Positions 1 to 11,706 of a DNA stretch of 64,000 nt are shown here, in pieces. The stretch's first letter is position 1. Each line of letters opens with the position of its first letter. The notes below the pieces were generated by a model. It made no database searches and was not told the origin of the DNA. It saw nothing but the letters and a program-made list of their open reading frames with translations. This DNA is from Mytilus trossulus (taxonomy: Eukaryota; Mollusca; Bivalvia; Mytilida; Mytilidae), in NCBI RefSeq assembly GCF_036588685.1, contig NC_086376.1, forward strand, positions 16,486,411 through 16,550,410, read 5' to 3'. A program made the position numbers and the translations under genes.

Positions 1-333
1 GTGTTTTCAATTTCTGTTTTTCACTTCACTAAATCCAATTGAAAATGAGACTTAATTTTAAAGAGCATGCTGTTCTCCGAATGTAGGGCTATGTAAACAC
101 TCCAGTTCATGTGAACATAATGTAGAGGAAATAAACCGCATGACTTCTGGATTGAAATACGGTGATAAAGTAATCAAAGACTTTCAAATTACATTGTTTA
201 TACCTTTGATAAATAAAAAAATATCATTTTTTTTAATATTAAACGAATCACAAATTTAAATTGTACAATATAATATTACGAAACATAAAAATGGTACAAA
301 TAAATAGATTTGTTACAACATGACACTTATAAG
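1..333 (+). repeat. Unit A, copy 1 (dispersed repeat, truncated by window edge)
   Basis: This stretch is nearly identical to 1757-2100 and 6990-7335 and to the reverse complement of 13985-14340. It is AT-rich and noncoding, and ends in the sequence AAGGGAGGTAATT. Like copy 2, it passes directly into the minisatellite after GGTAATT, whereas the other two copies continue into a different sequence. It is probably the terminal part of a mobile element; its class was not recognised. Confidence 0.8.
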
Positions 334-339
334 GGAGGT

Positions 340-1625
340 AATTTTCTCATATCCATTTTCAACATTCAACATTCGATTTCAACATTCAACATTCGTTTTC
401 AACATTCGATTTTCAACTTTCAACATTCGATTTCAACATTCAACATTCGTTTTCAACGTTCAACATTCGTTTTCAACATTCGATTTTCAACTTTCAACAT
501 TCGATTTCAACCTTCAACCTTCGATTTCAACATTCAACATTCGTTTTCAACATTCAACATTTTTTTTTCAACATTCGATTTTCAACTTTCAACATTCGAT
601 TTCCACATTCAACATTCGTTTTCAACATTAAAAATTCGTTTTCAACATTCGATTTTCAACTTTCAACATTCGATTTTCAACATTCAACATTCGTTTTCAA
701 TATTCAACATTCAACATTCAAATTTTTTTTTTTTTTTTTTCTCACATCCATTTTCAACATGCAACATTCGATTTCAACATTCAACATTCGATTTCAATAT
801 TCAACATTCAACTTTCATTTTTTTTTTTTTTTCTCATATCCATTTTCAACATTCAACATTCGATTTCAAAATTCAACATTCGATTTTCAACTTTCAACAT
901 TCGATTTCAACATTCAACATTCATTTTCAACGTTCAACATTCATTTTCAACATTCGATTTTCAACTTTCAATATTCAACATTCAACTTTTAATTTTTTTT
1001 AATTTTTTTTAATTTTTTCTCATATCCATTTTCAACATTCAACATTCGATGCCAACATTCAACATTCGTTTTCAACATTCGATTTTCAACTTTCAACATT
1101 CGATTTCAACCTTCAACATTCGATTTCAACATTCAACATTCGTTTTCAACATTCAACATTCGTTTTTTTAACATTCGATTTTCAACTTTCAACATTCGAT
1201 TTCCACATTCAACATTCGTTTTCAACATTCAACATTCGATTTTCAACATTCAACATTCGTTTTCAACATTCGTTTTCAACATTCGATTTTCAACTTTCAA
1301 CATTCGATTTCAACATTCAACATTCGTTTTCAACGTTCAACATTCGTTTTCAACATTCGATTTTCAACTTTCAACATTCGTTTTCAACATTTATTATTCG
1401 TTTTCAACATTCGATTTTCAACTTTCAACATTCGATTTCAACATTCAACATTCGTTTTCAACATTCAACATTCGTTTTCAACATTAAATTTTCAACTTTC
1501 AACATTCCATTTTAAACATTCAATATTCGTTTTCAACATTCATATTCAACATTCGATTTTCACCTTTCAACATTCGTTTTCAACATTCAACATTCCTTTT
1601 CAACATTAAACATTTGTTTTCAACA
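340..1625 (+). repeat. Minisatellite S1, TTCAACATT-type
   Basis: The region is a degenerate tandem array built from the 9-mer TTCAACATT and the related blocks CGATTTTCAACT and CGTTTTCAACATT. A higher-order unit is marked by poly-T tracts followed by CTCATATCCATTTTC, for example near 745, 833 and 1019. Several reading frames stay open only because the repeat lacks stop codons, so the long Phe/Ser/Gln-rich ORFs here are not genes. The same array recurs at 2101-2322 and, inverted, at 14476-15835. Confidence 0.9.
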
Positions 1626-1757
1626 TTCGATTATCAAAAACATAAAACAAAAAACGAGAATGTTTTCATTGTTCGTTTTTGGTTTCTCGAAAACCAAAAT
1701 GAAAAACAAGTGTTTTCGTTTTTCTTTTTTTTAATTTTTCTAAAAACTAAAAGGATA
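1622..1757 (+). repeat. Junction segment J between minisatellite and unit A
   Basis: This AT-rich spacer is matched by the reverse complement of about 14343-14475. In both places it links the minisatellite to unit A, so minisatellite, J and unit A form one composite repeat rather than chance neighbours. Confidence 0.7.
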
Positions 1758-2100
1758 ACGAAAGTGTTTTCAATTTCTGACTTCACTAAATCCAATTGAA
1801 AATGAAACTTAATTTTAAAGAGCATGATGTTCTCCGAATGTAGGGCTATGTAAACACTCCAGTTCATGTGAACATAATGTAGAGGAAATAAACCGCATGA
1901 CTTCTGAATTGAAATACGGTGATAAAGTAATCAAAGACTTTCAAATTACATTGTTTATACCTTTGATAAATAAAAAATTATCATTTTTTTAATATTAAAC
2001 GAATCACAAATTTAAATTGTACAATATAATATTACGAAACATAAAAATGGTACAAATAAATAGATTTGTTACAACATGACACTTATAAGGGAGGTAATTT
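1757..2100 (+). repeat. Unit A, copy 2
   Basis: This is a near-identical copy of 1-333, again ending in GGGAGGTAATT and again followed directly by minisatellite. Confidence 0.85.
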
Positions 2101-2322
2101 TCTCATATCCATTTTCAACATTCAACATTCGATTTCAACATTCAACATTCGTTTTCAACATTCGATTTTCAACTTTCAACATTCGATTTCAACATTCAAC
2201 ATTCGTTTTCAACGTTCAACATTCGTTTTCAACATTCCGATTTTCAACTTTCAACATTCGATTTCAACCTTCAACCTTCGATTTCAACATTCAACATTTG
2301 TTTTCAACATTCAACATTTTTT
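2101..2322 (+). repeat. Minisatellite S2, short array
   Basis: A short array of the same TTCAACATT-type repeat as S1. Its first ~220 bases follow the start of S1 closely, so the S1 array and its unit A were probably duplicated in tandem. Confidence 0.85.
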
Positions 2323-4661
2323 ATAAATAATTTACTGATTGTCAAAGTCTTGTGATTCGCCATGGTGGAGTTGACCAGTGCTTCGAAAAAAGTCGCTCAG
2401 TCATTATGAAATTCAAATTACAGTAACACATGATTGCTTAAGCTGAGGATGACAATCATGACACCTTCAAAGCGACAAAAGTTTGAACAAGAACATATTG
2501 ACTTCTAATTCACTATTCCACCAAACAGGAAGTAATACTCTATAGACTATAACACTCTCATGAAAAAAGTTCCATGGCAATATTATTTACCTACGAAAAC
2601 ATGTTTAACCCCAAACGCCATTGTCATGATTGATATGGACTATATAAAATTGCTGTTGGTGTGAACCAAGCTTTGCATTGAAGACCAAACTACAACCTTT
2701 AATAGATTACTTTTATAAATTGTGACTTGGATAGACATGATAGACAGTTGACTTTGGTATTTACATGTATATGAGATCCAGTTATATCTATCTACAAGAT
2801 TGAGAACACATTTGTTTGTAATAAATTTAAAACATATTTAATTCTGTAATATCTGATAATATGTATCAGTTATTTGTGATTTTTAATTTGATGTGTACTG
2901 GTACTCTCTGGTAATGCCAGTATCAGCATGATTAGTTGTGATTAAAAAAATTGGGCAGTTGTCATGTGCAGGTACACCACATGTGGATCTTCTTTCCCCT
3001 CTCATTTATAAAATTGTGCATGATATTTTTCACAGAAACGCACCAGTATTTTGGTGAATGAAACAGTCTTGTCATATTAAATTAAAGTCAGAGGTTGAGT
3101 AAGAGGGTTTTTCTAGGGGCCTGGGCCACCCCTTTTGTAGGAAATTTTTTGTTGTTTTTAAAGGGCATCACTGAAGCATGACTGAAGTTGGCCCCTTCTT
3201 AGGCAGTCAGTGTGTTCCGATTATGAAAATTTCTGGATCCACCACTAAAGTTTGAGCATAGTTAGATAAACATTTAATTTATGACAAATTATGCTGAAAT
3301 TTCAACAGATAATGAATAAAAAATCTAGTAAATTAAAGATAGGCACTATTATTAAAAGCTTTCCTTGCTTATTCACAAGGACATATAATATCCTTCATGC
3401 TATTCTGATCTGAGTTTTTATTCATACATACATGTAGTCTGGTGCTGTTCCAAGTAGTCTTCTCTTTTCTGTTTCTTGAGAAGTATTTGTTTTACCTGTT
3501 CAGTCACTGTAAAGTGTTACAATTCATATTTAAACGCAACACATAAATAGTGACCAAAAAGGTACGGCTATCACATGAGAAGCTAGAAAAAAGTAAAATG
3601 TATACATTTTAAACATTTTTGTTGGACTATGAAAATGTGGTATATAGATAGATATGCATAGATAGACCATAGAATAAATAAGTAAACAAATTCAATGGAG
3701 ATGTACATGTAAGATGAATTATGAAAAAAAAGAGCCATGGCCAGGGGCCGGCCCTAAGCTTGACAGCATTTGGTGTTGAACAGGTAAAATGTTTGCATTG
3801 ACAATAAATATAGCCTTTGTTAGAGGTGAGCCAGGTGGCCTTTCTCTAAATAAGCTATATTAAACATATTTCTGGGCTAGGTTGAAAAATAAATGAAAAT
3901 GACTTTGAAAAAATCTAATAGAAATACACCAAATTTGGGAGACCTAGATCTATTAAAATGTTTGTAATAATAAGAAAGTTGACAAGAACTAAGCTTTTTC
4001 AGATAATTTACAGACTATTGAAGTCAGCCTATAATAGACTCTTTGCCTTCTGAAATGTTTGCTTATACACTGTGCTTTCCTATAATGATTTAAAATCAGT
4101 GGGATAGTTTTCATGAAGAACACTAAGCGTACAGGTATTATGACAAGATAGTTGTGTTACATGTATCTACCCAAATAAGTAAAATATAAAAATTCTTGAC
4201 TTCTAAAACCAGTGATTGATCTCTTGATTTACATCTCATCACTCTATGCAGATGCTGTGTGAAACAAAAATTTGACTTACCAGTATGCTTCTATCCATTG
4301 AGTTGATTTATTTTTAATTATTTTGCTTTGAATACACCTTATTGCTACAATACAAATGTATGTATATGTATATGTACGCCATTACAAACTGTACATGTAC
4401 ATTACAAATATTCCATGTAAAAATTTGATGTTTTAATACAAAATATATGATGCCACAATGGATAAGTAATTGTTGTATGACTTTAATGGTTATAGAGGGA
4501 CAAATTCTCAGGTCAGCTGGGACAATACATGTAAGTAGGGGTGGGGGAGGTGGCAACTTCTCCAGTCATGTTTCAGTGATTCCCTACATAATCAACCAAA
4601 TAGTAATGTTCATCATGAAAAAATATACTAAGTGTAAGATCTGATGATGTGAATAAATTGA
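2323..4661. other. Intergenic, no supported gene
   Basis: AT-rich sequence with stop codons in all frames over most of its length. Short segments with GGCCTGGGCCACCCC and GGGGCCGGCCC flavour near 3110-3250 and 3740 resemble ends of repeats. No gene or RNA could be supported. Confidence 0.5.
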
Positions 4662-5003
4662 AATCAGACATATCAAAGAACTAGCTGTCATGATCTTGAA
4701 ATCGAAAGAGGGAGGTATTTTGGGATTAAAGCTGAAGACAGAAAGTGTAAGCTATGTAAGAACGCAGTTGAAGACGAACTACATTTTCTTTTAAAATGTC
4801 CTGTTCTAAAAGATACTCGATCTCATGATCAACATCTATCTAATTTAAATTCCAAATTCAAAAATTTTTCAAGATTATCTGATGAAATGAAATTTGTTTG
4901 GATTCTTTCATCTGAAGATTTGTTTGTAACTTCAAACTTATCTAATTTATTGCACTCCCTTTTTGAAGAACGAAAGAAAATTATAGAAAATATTGTTGTT
5001 TAA
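4662..5003 (+). pseudogene. Non-LTR retrotransposon 3' end fragment
   Basis: The frame from 4662 to the TAA at 5001 is open for about 113 codons without a start methionine. It encodes the C-terminal pattern common to many invertebrate LINE polymerases: LEIERGRY, then CKLC (CxxC), then EDELHFLLKCP. A (CAATAAATAAATA)-like tail follows after 5010, as expected for a LINE 3' end. Only the last ~110 residues are present, so this is a 5'-truncated dead copy. The LINE clade cannot be told from this piece. Related tails are at 21477 and 41870. Confidence 0.7.
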
Positions 5004-5439
5004 AAAAAAATCAATAAATAAATAAATAGAAGAAAAATATAGATTGATATATAATTATAGGAAATAAAATTGATCAGGAGTTGTCTCCCATAGACCTAGT
5101 ACTATAAAGAAGTATGTTATTTCTCCAGGTCACAGTGGCACCCATAACAACTATGTTTTGTCAATAACTTGGTTTATATCAAGTTAATTAGTGTAAATGT
5201 GTATTCATGTGTTGTTTTTGTTTTTTGTTATCTAAATGTACTTTAATCATTCTAATCATTTTCTGTGCTTTATTTTGTAATTCATTCATTTGATTGTATA
5301 GCTCAAATTTTGGGCACCATGATTGGTTAATAAAATTATCTTATCTATCAAATGAAATTTTCAGTGCTTTTGATATATAAAGTTAAGCCTTTTTTGACTG
5401 ATTTTTATATTTCTTTCTTATGATGTACTGTTATACATG

Positions 5440-5800
5440 TACCACTGTCCAAGATTAGGGGGAGGATCGGAATCCCGCTAACATGTTTTACCCCGCCACA
5501 TTATTTATGTATGTGTCTGTCCAAAGTCAGGAGACTATAATTCAGTGATTGTCATTTGTTAATGTGTTACATATTTGTTTTTCGTTCATTTTTTTAATAT
5601 AAACAAGGCCGTTGGTTTTCTAGTTTGAATTGTTTTACATGGCATATCGGGGCCTGTTGTAGCTGACTATGTTGTATAGGCTTTGATGATTGTTGAAGGC
5701 CGTACGGTGACCTATAGTTGTTAATGTCTGTCATTTTGGTCTCTTGTAGACAGTTGTCTCATTGGCAATCATAGACATACATGTACCACATCTTCTTTTT
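5440..5800 (+). repeat. Dispersed repeat family G, copy
   Basis: The sequence from 'ccactgtccaagattaggggg' to 'ttgtctcattggcaatcatag' matches, in reverse complement, 30055-30430. Partial copies lie at 11490-11600, 17800-18140, 21060-21250 and 38940-39040. It is noncoding. I recognise it as a repeat widespread in mussel DNA. Confidence 0.75.
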
Positions 5801-6962
5801 TATAATGACTGCTGATCACCAGTGCCCATACTGGGACTATTATGGTCCAACAACCAGTGGCAGATCGAGAAATTTTCCTAAGTGCAGGCCCACCAAATTT
5901 CCCAGAAAAGGATGGCATGCCCCCTGGCCCCCTTCTAAATCAGCCTCATGATAATTCCAAAGAATAAATCATCATGTACGAGTACATTAAAGATCATCAA
6001 ACTGTCTACCCCACATGCAAACATCTTTTTGGGAGTAAGCTGTGTTGCAAGTTTTTTGGGTTCGAAGGATCGTATAAATGATTGACTTGGGGTCATTGAC
6101 ATTGTCAAAATTATATAGGCTGTGCATTAATGTAAAACGCTTAATTATATAATTTGCAACAGCTGACACTATAGTATCCTATAGTGCACTGAAACCCTTG
6201 CCAATAACAATACCGTGATGCTTGGTGTAGGCTTCTTTGCACATATTGCTCACCTTGTAATTTTTGTATTCGTCGGGTTTGTTTATTTACACCAGAAATC
6301 AATGAAGCGATGAAAGTGCTGGAAACGAAATTACATCTTCGGTAAATTCCGTGATATTAATATTTTCTAATCAATATATCAAAGCAATGAAAAATAAATG
6401 GTTATTACTTTTATACATAGATCATACGTTTTGTGTATTTACTATTTAAAATTTAAGCTTTATACGAAGAAATCTTATACAAAAGTATCTCAATCATTTA
6501 ACCGTTTTAATACGCAGTGTAAAGTGTAAATTATACACATTACTGTTCTATTTTTAGAGAATAGCAATAATACATAAATGTACAGTTTCTTACCAAAGTA
6601 GCAACATAATTTCAAGATTAAATCATCACATTGTCACATGATTATATAATCTACACCAAATTGACAGTTTGTCGTGAGTTATCATCATAACTAATCACTA
6701 TAGCAAATGAACACTTTATCATAATATGAAACTATAATCTAGTATCATGATTTCAATCCGACCCCACTTACGGACGCGTGGAACATATAATGCATGCCAC
6801 TCATTAATAGCCAATCAGACGTTAAAATGACCTTCATTTCCCCCAGAATCATTCCGGAAACAGCCACGAAGCAGCCATTAGATAGTATTTATAACCAATG
6901 AAATTACAGAAATACCGTAAACAGATTTACCCGAACCTGACGTTTAGCCTCTGACTAATCAG
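5801..6962. other. Intergenic, no supported gene
   Basis: AT-rich sequence with no frame open beyond 60 codons and no recognised repeat apart from a possible element remnant rich in GGCCC at 5850-5950. Confidence 0.45.
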
Positions 6963-6986
6963 ACCGTATCACCATGGTGATACGGT
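6963..6986. repeat. Perfect 24-bp palindrome
   Basis: Each half is ACCGTATCACCA read on its own strand. The palindrome lies directly against the left end of the unit-A inverted repeat arm, so it may mark an insertion junction or a target site. Confidence 0.85.
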
Positions 6987-7870
6987 AATAACGAAAGTGT
7001 TTTCAATTTCTGACTTCACTAAATCCAATTGAAAATGAAACTTAATTTTAAAGAGCATGATGTTCTCCGAATGTAGGGCTATGTAAACACTCCAGTTCAT
7101 GTGAACATAATGTAGAGGAAATAAACCGCATGACTTCTGAATTGAAATACGGTGAAAAAGTAATCAAAGACTTTCAAATTACATTGTTTATACCTTTGAT
7201 AAATAATAAATTATCATTTTTTTAATATTAAACGAATCACAAATTTAAATTGTACAATATAATATTACGAAACATAAAAATGGTACAAATAAATAGATTT
7301 GTTACAACATGACACTTATAAGGGAGGTAATTACTTTTTTAAACTGACGAGAAAACTAGCCTGGTCGTTAAAGTATACATGCACAGCGGTTGTCAGATCA
7401 AATGTCTTTAACAATCTGGAATCGGGAGCGTGAACTTTACTTTTAAGTTTAGAAAGGTCGATCTAAGATTATTAGAATTGATGACCAACGTCCATCTGCC
7501 AGTATTTTCAGTACCGTGAACATCGAGGACGATAATGTGTTTTTCTTGATAGATTGATTAAAAAACAAATTTCAAACCTGGACAAGCATTCAATTATTTT
7601 GGAATTCGGAGCCTATAGGGTTTTTGTTTTGCTTGTTTGTGAAGGCTATATGGTGACTTAAACTAGAAGGTGTGGATGGCGTTTAAGGAATAGAGAATAG
7701 CGGGGTTGAATATTAGAGACAATGGAACAAAAATAAATAAAATAGAACAATGAGGTGTTCAAATATAAAGAGAATAAGTTAACTGGCAAAAAGTATAAAG
7801 AATAGAGAAAAATGGCTCACAACATTAAAGAGTATATAGAGAAAAAATGCTTAAGGGTTTCGCGGAACCC
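6987..7870 (+). repeat. Left arm of a 7.4-kb inverted repeat (units A and B)
   Basis: The arm begins with unit A (about 6990-7335) and continues into unit B, which starts TTACTTTTTTAAACTGACG. Both are found as reverse complement at 13445-14342. Identity is high in unit A and in unit B up to about 7640, and weaker but clear to about 7870. Together the arms enclose a 5.6-kb interior. Confidence 0.85.
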
Positions 7871-8880
7871 AGTGTCTAACCTACTTATGCTGTTAACCGC
7901 AGGCTCAACGAAAGAGGAATAAAATCAATAAAAATATTCCTCTTGATACTATCTCATGATTCTAAGAAGCTTCTGTTCACGTTTGGTAAAAATACAGAAT
8001 GTTCTAAAAACCTTAACTGCAGACTGTCCGTAATATAATAAGGAAGAAAAACTAAGTTCATTTATAAGTAAAATACATATACACAGGTGCAAAATTTTAA
8101 CTAAATATTCTTTTAGATACAATACATTTTGTTCTAGCTTTTGATCATAAACAAGCCTCTGTCCAAGCTTGGCACAGGTCCAAAATAGTTTCAAAAATTT
8201 AACGACAGAGTGAATGTAATGGTTCCTGGCAGAAAAACTAAGTCCTTTTTAAAAGTAAAATATGAAAAAAATGGAATTTTATTTTTCTAAAATTTACTTC
8301 TGGATACTATATTATGATCATAAACAAACTTCTGTCCAAGTTTGGTACAGTATAGTTTAAGAAATTTATTAAAATTTCAAAAACTTTAACCACAGAGTGA
8401 ATGTAATGTTTCCTGGCAAAAAAACTAAGTCCATTTAAAAGTAAAATATGAAAAAAATGGAATTTTATTTTTCCAAAATTTACTTCTTGATACTATTTTA
8501 TGATAAAAAACAAACTTATGTCCAAGTTTGGTACAGTATAGTTTAAGAATTTTTTTAAATTTCAAAAACTTTAACCACAGAGTGAATGTAATGTTTCCTG
8601 GCAGAAAAACTAAGTCCATTTATAAGTAAAATACGGAAAAAATGGAATTTTATTTTTACAAAATTTACTTCTGCATACTATCTTATGAATATAAAAAAGC
8701 TTCTGTCCAAGTTTGGTAGAAATCCAGTTTAGTTTAAGAAAGTAATTAAAATTTCAAAAACTTTAACCACAGAGTGAATATTTGTGGACGCCGATGACAC
8801 CGACGCAGACGCCGACGGAATGTAATATCGTTATGTCTCGCTTTTTCGACTAAAGTCGAAGGCTCGACAAAAATGGCCTG
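7871..8880 (-). repeat. Hairpin-headed tandem repeat element, family H2
   Basis: Read on the minus strand, the element begins TTTTGTCGAGCC at about 8872. It then has the hairpin TTCGAC-TTTA-GTCGAA (8860-8845), a GTCGGCGTC-rich stretch, and then about four diverged monomers of roughly 185 bp. Each monomer contains 'actaagtccatttaaaagta' on the plus strand or a close variant (near 8015, 8240, 8430, 8610). The head architecture is shared with family H1 at 57311 although the monomers differ. Confidence 0.7.
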
Positions 8881-9519
8881 AAGTAAAACTATGGTTTAAG
8901 TATTACGGAATACAGAAACGAAAACCCCCACTTTGAGACCATTATACGAGTAGCCTAAAGCAACGCTATTTTGTCCCAAAAATATCATAATAAAACACAT
9001 AATCATAGCCAATAGTTTATTCTTAACCCAGACCAGAAAACATGCCTTTAAACATGCCCACTCACAAACAAAATATATTAAAAGCAATTTTTTTTTTACA
9101 CTTTTTTTTTTTATGTTGTTTTAGAATATCAATTTGACTTGAATTTATATGAGTATATTAAATATACATGTACATGTATATACCAATCTAAGTTAGTTTA
9201 TATCTAGTTTCTCGTCTTACTAAATACAAAAGGCCAGTAGAACTACTTTGATAGATCAGGTTGACTGATAAGCTGTCTATATAAAGTAATGGGACAATGC
9301 ATGGAATGAAGACATCACCAAGTCACCGTATGCAATATTTAAAAAAAACATCCTGAGCTTACCATATAGTCATCAACTAACAACCAACACGGTGTGAGCT
9401 CTGGTTTCCACGAATTTATAGATTATAGATCGGTTACAAGTCCAACACGCAAGTTACGTAAAGGAAAGCTCTCTCGCAACAATACACCGGAATGACTTCA
9501 CGGTCATCTGCTGTAAAAG

Positions 9520-9860
9520 GGACAAAAAAGTACAGACCCGAGAGTAATCACAGTTACTGACAGCTAGTTCAAGGCCAATAAAAACAAATACAAAAATCAT
9601 AAATTAAATCTAAGACAAAAATGTCAATCAGTGCAAATCCAAATCCAGTGGATTTAGTATAAAGACGTTATTAACAATAAATGAAAAACACGACCTTATG
9701 CAATGCCAAAGCATAGGTAAAAACACATTGTAGTATTTTGATGTGTAAAACAATAATATTTAATATGGTTTTAAGTTACAGATAACAAAATTACTATTTA
9801 TACCAATGAGAACAATATTCAAAAATATTTTTACAGTGTTTGATTGGTATTGAAAGGACT
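9520..9860 (+). repeat. Dispersed repeat, copy also at 30515-30840
   Basis: The segment with 'acagctagttcaaggcca' and the following 'gtcaatcagtgcaaatcc', through 'atttataccaatgagaac', is a diverged direct copy of 30515-30840. Short frames inside it, including the 80-codon minus-strand frame at 30767-31009, are therefore repeat-derived. Confidence 0.7.
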
Positions 9861-10342
9861 GCTAAGTTTGCTGCCCCATTTTTTTTTAATTGGCATGCAT
9901 ACACCTTTTTTTTACATATTTATTGATTAATACTATATCAGAAGAAGTGGCAATATATCTTTAAGTGACACATGTTGTTTGCGACCTTAGGGAAATTTAT
10001 TTGGATATGCCGATTATGGTCTCATTGAGATTTACCAGACCTTCATTCAATTTCAGCACATTTTTTACGTTCCATTTATGGACTTTTAAATTATGCTGTT
10101 CGTTCTGTTCGTCCGTTCGTTCTACCGTTTATCCGTCTGTTTCGCTTCAGGTTAAAGTTTTTTGATAAAGGTAGTTTTTGATGAAGTTACAGTATAATCA
10201 ATTGAAACACAGCACACATATTCCATATTACAAATTGTGACTTGGATGGAGAGTTGTCTCATTGGCACTCATAACACACCTTCTTATATCTATATAATCT
10301 TTTGATCGGTTTAATTGGGGTCTTCAGCTGGCATGTCAGTTA
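9861..10342. other. Intergenic, no supported gene
   Basis: No gene seen. A short fragment near 10230-10280 (GACTTGGATGGAGAGTTGTCTC) belongs to a mussel dispersed repeat that also appears at 17930-17960. Confidence 0.4.
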
Positions 10343-11318
10343 CAGGGACGGATCCAGATTTTCAGTTAGGGGGGGGCGCAAATTTTAAATTTTTGAAGGT
10401 AAAATTATTGAAATATTCTTCTTAAGGGGTGAAATGAAGATAGCTCGAACTATTGTGTGTTAAAATAAGCGAGGAATTCAAGTTTAAAGCTGAAACAGCC
10501 TTAATCCACACCTGGCAACAATCTACAGATAGACGGGCGGACAGACGGACGCAAAGTGAGACGAGACAGATCACAATTGCTCACCTAACCAATATATTTT
10601 TCAAACGAAAAGTTCTACTTTTACCAGCGATTTTTAATTGTCCTTTCATACTATCTGTTTTTTACTTTTTTGATTTTCGGAGGTCGTGCCAGACTTCACT
10701 GTGTTCGCCACAAACAATTAAAATCAGAATGAGATGCATTTACGCAGATATTTTTATTTACTTGGGATCCCAAGCATACGGTAATACGGTACAGAAATCG
10801 GCTAAATATTTAGGTTGCAAGGGAGAAATAAATATAGACCAGAGATACAAATTAATAAACTAACCTTTTGCTTAAAACAGTATTTCTATCTTTCATTACG
10901 GATATTATAAAAACATCACACCTGCCGACTGTTTTCTGGACCGTGTCATGATGAAATTGTGAATGTGATTTAGGGATGTTTTGGAACTTCGATTATCAAA
11001 CAAATTGATTATAAAAACCGCAAACACAATGTTATAGCTGTTTTTACTTTAACAGCTAAAAACCTATTATATCTGTCATCAAACGCAGCTCCGCGATTGA
11101 CACATTCCTTTCAAATTATTGATAGAACTTTGATAAAGCGTAGGTCAGTTGATTAGTAATCACGTTGATTCTGTGAAACTGACTGTTTTATATATACTTT
11201 GAATGTTAAAAAAGATTGAATGGTCTCTTCTGATACTTAAATATGTTGAAGTCAACCCATGCTTTGCAAATTTTAGGGGGGCGCACGCCCGCCACGCCCC
11301 CGCCTAAATCCGCCCCTG
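10343..11318. mobile_element. 976-bp nonautonomous TIR transposon with 5-bp target duplication
   Basis: The left end CAGGGACGGATCCAG and the right end, read in reverse CAGGGGCGGATTTAG, form terminal inverted repeats of about 15 bp. They are extended by G-rich and C-rich blocks. AGTTA lies immediately outside both ends (10338-10342 and 11319-11323) and is a likely target-site duplication. No transposase frame survives: the 136-codon ORF at 10453-10863 lacks homology signals and runs through a simple-repeat stretch. The ends resemble hAT-related or other MITE families, but the short duplication leaves the superfamily open. Confidence 0.75.
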
Positions 11319-11489
11319 AGTTACTGCTAGTAGTTTAATTTATGAATCAGTTTCATTTTGCGTAGTTTTTTTGTTGGTACCTATTCCGACATCGGACTAG
11401 GATTTCTTTTAAACTGAGTGTTTCTGTGCAATTGCTGTGTGTTTGTTTATTCTACATTGGCTAGCTATAGTTGTATAGTTGTATAGTAG

Positions 11490-11600
11490 GAGGATTTAGA
11501 TCTCACAAAGTATGTTTAACCCCGCCTCAATTTTTGCGCCTGTCTCAAGTCAGGAGACTCTGACCTTTGTTAGTTATTTTATGGTGTTTTCATTCTCAGT
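11490..11600 (+). repeat. Dispersed repeat family G, fragment
   Basis: This matches part of the family at 5440-5800, including 'caagtcaggagactctga'. Confidence 0.55.
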
Positions 11601-11605
11601 TGTAT

Positions 11606-11615
11606 TAATTGAATA

Positions 11616-11706
<91 letters not shown>
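11606..11706 (+). repeat. (GATT)n microsatellite
   Basis: About 25 uninterrupted copies of the tetranucleotide GATT. Confidence 0.97.

Noticed and set aside
10453-10863. 136-codon plus-strand ORF as a gene
   Set aside because: It lies inside the TIR element, contains an ACAGACGGACG-type simple repeat and shows no domain.
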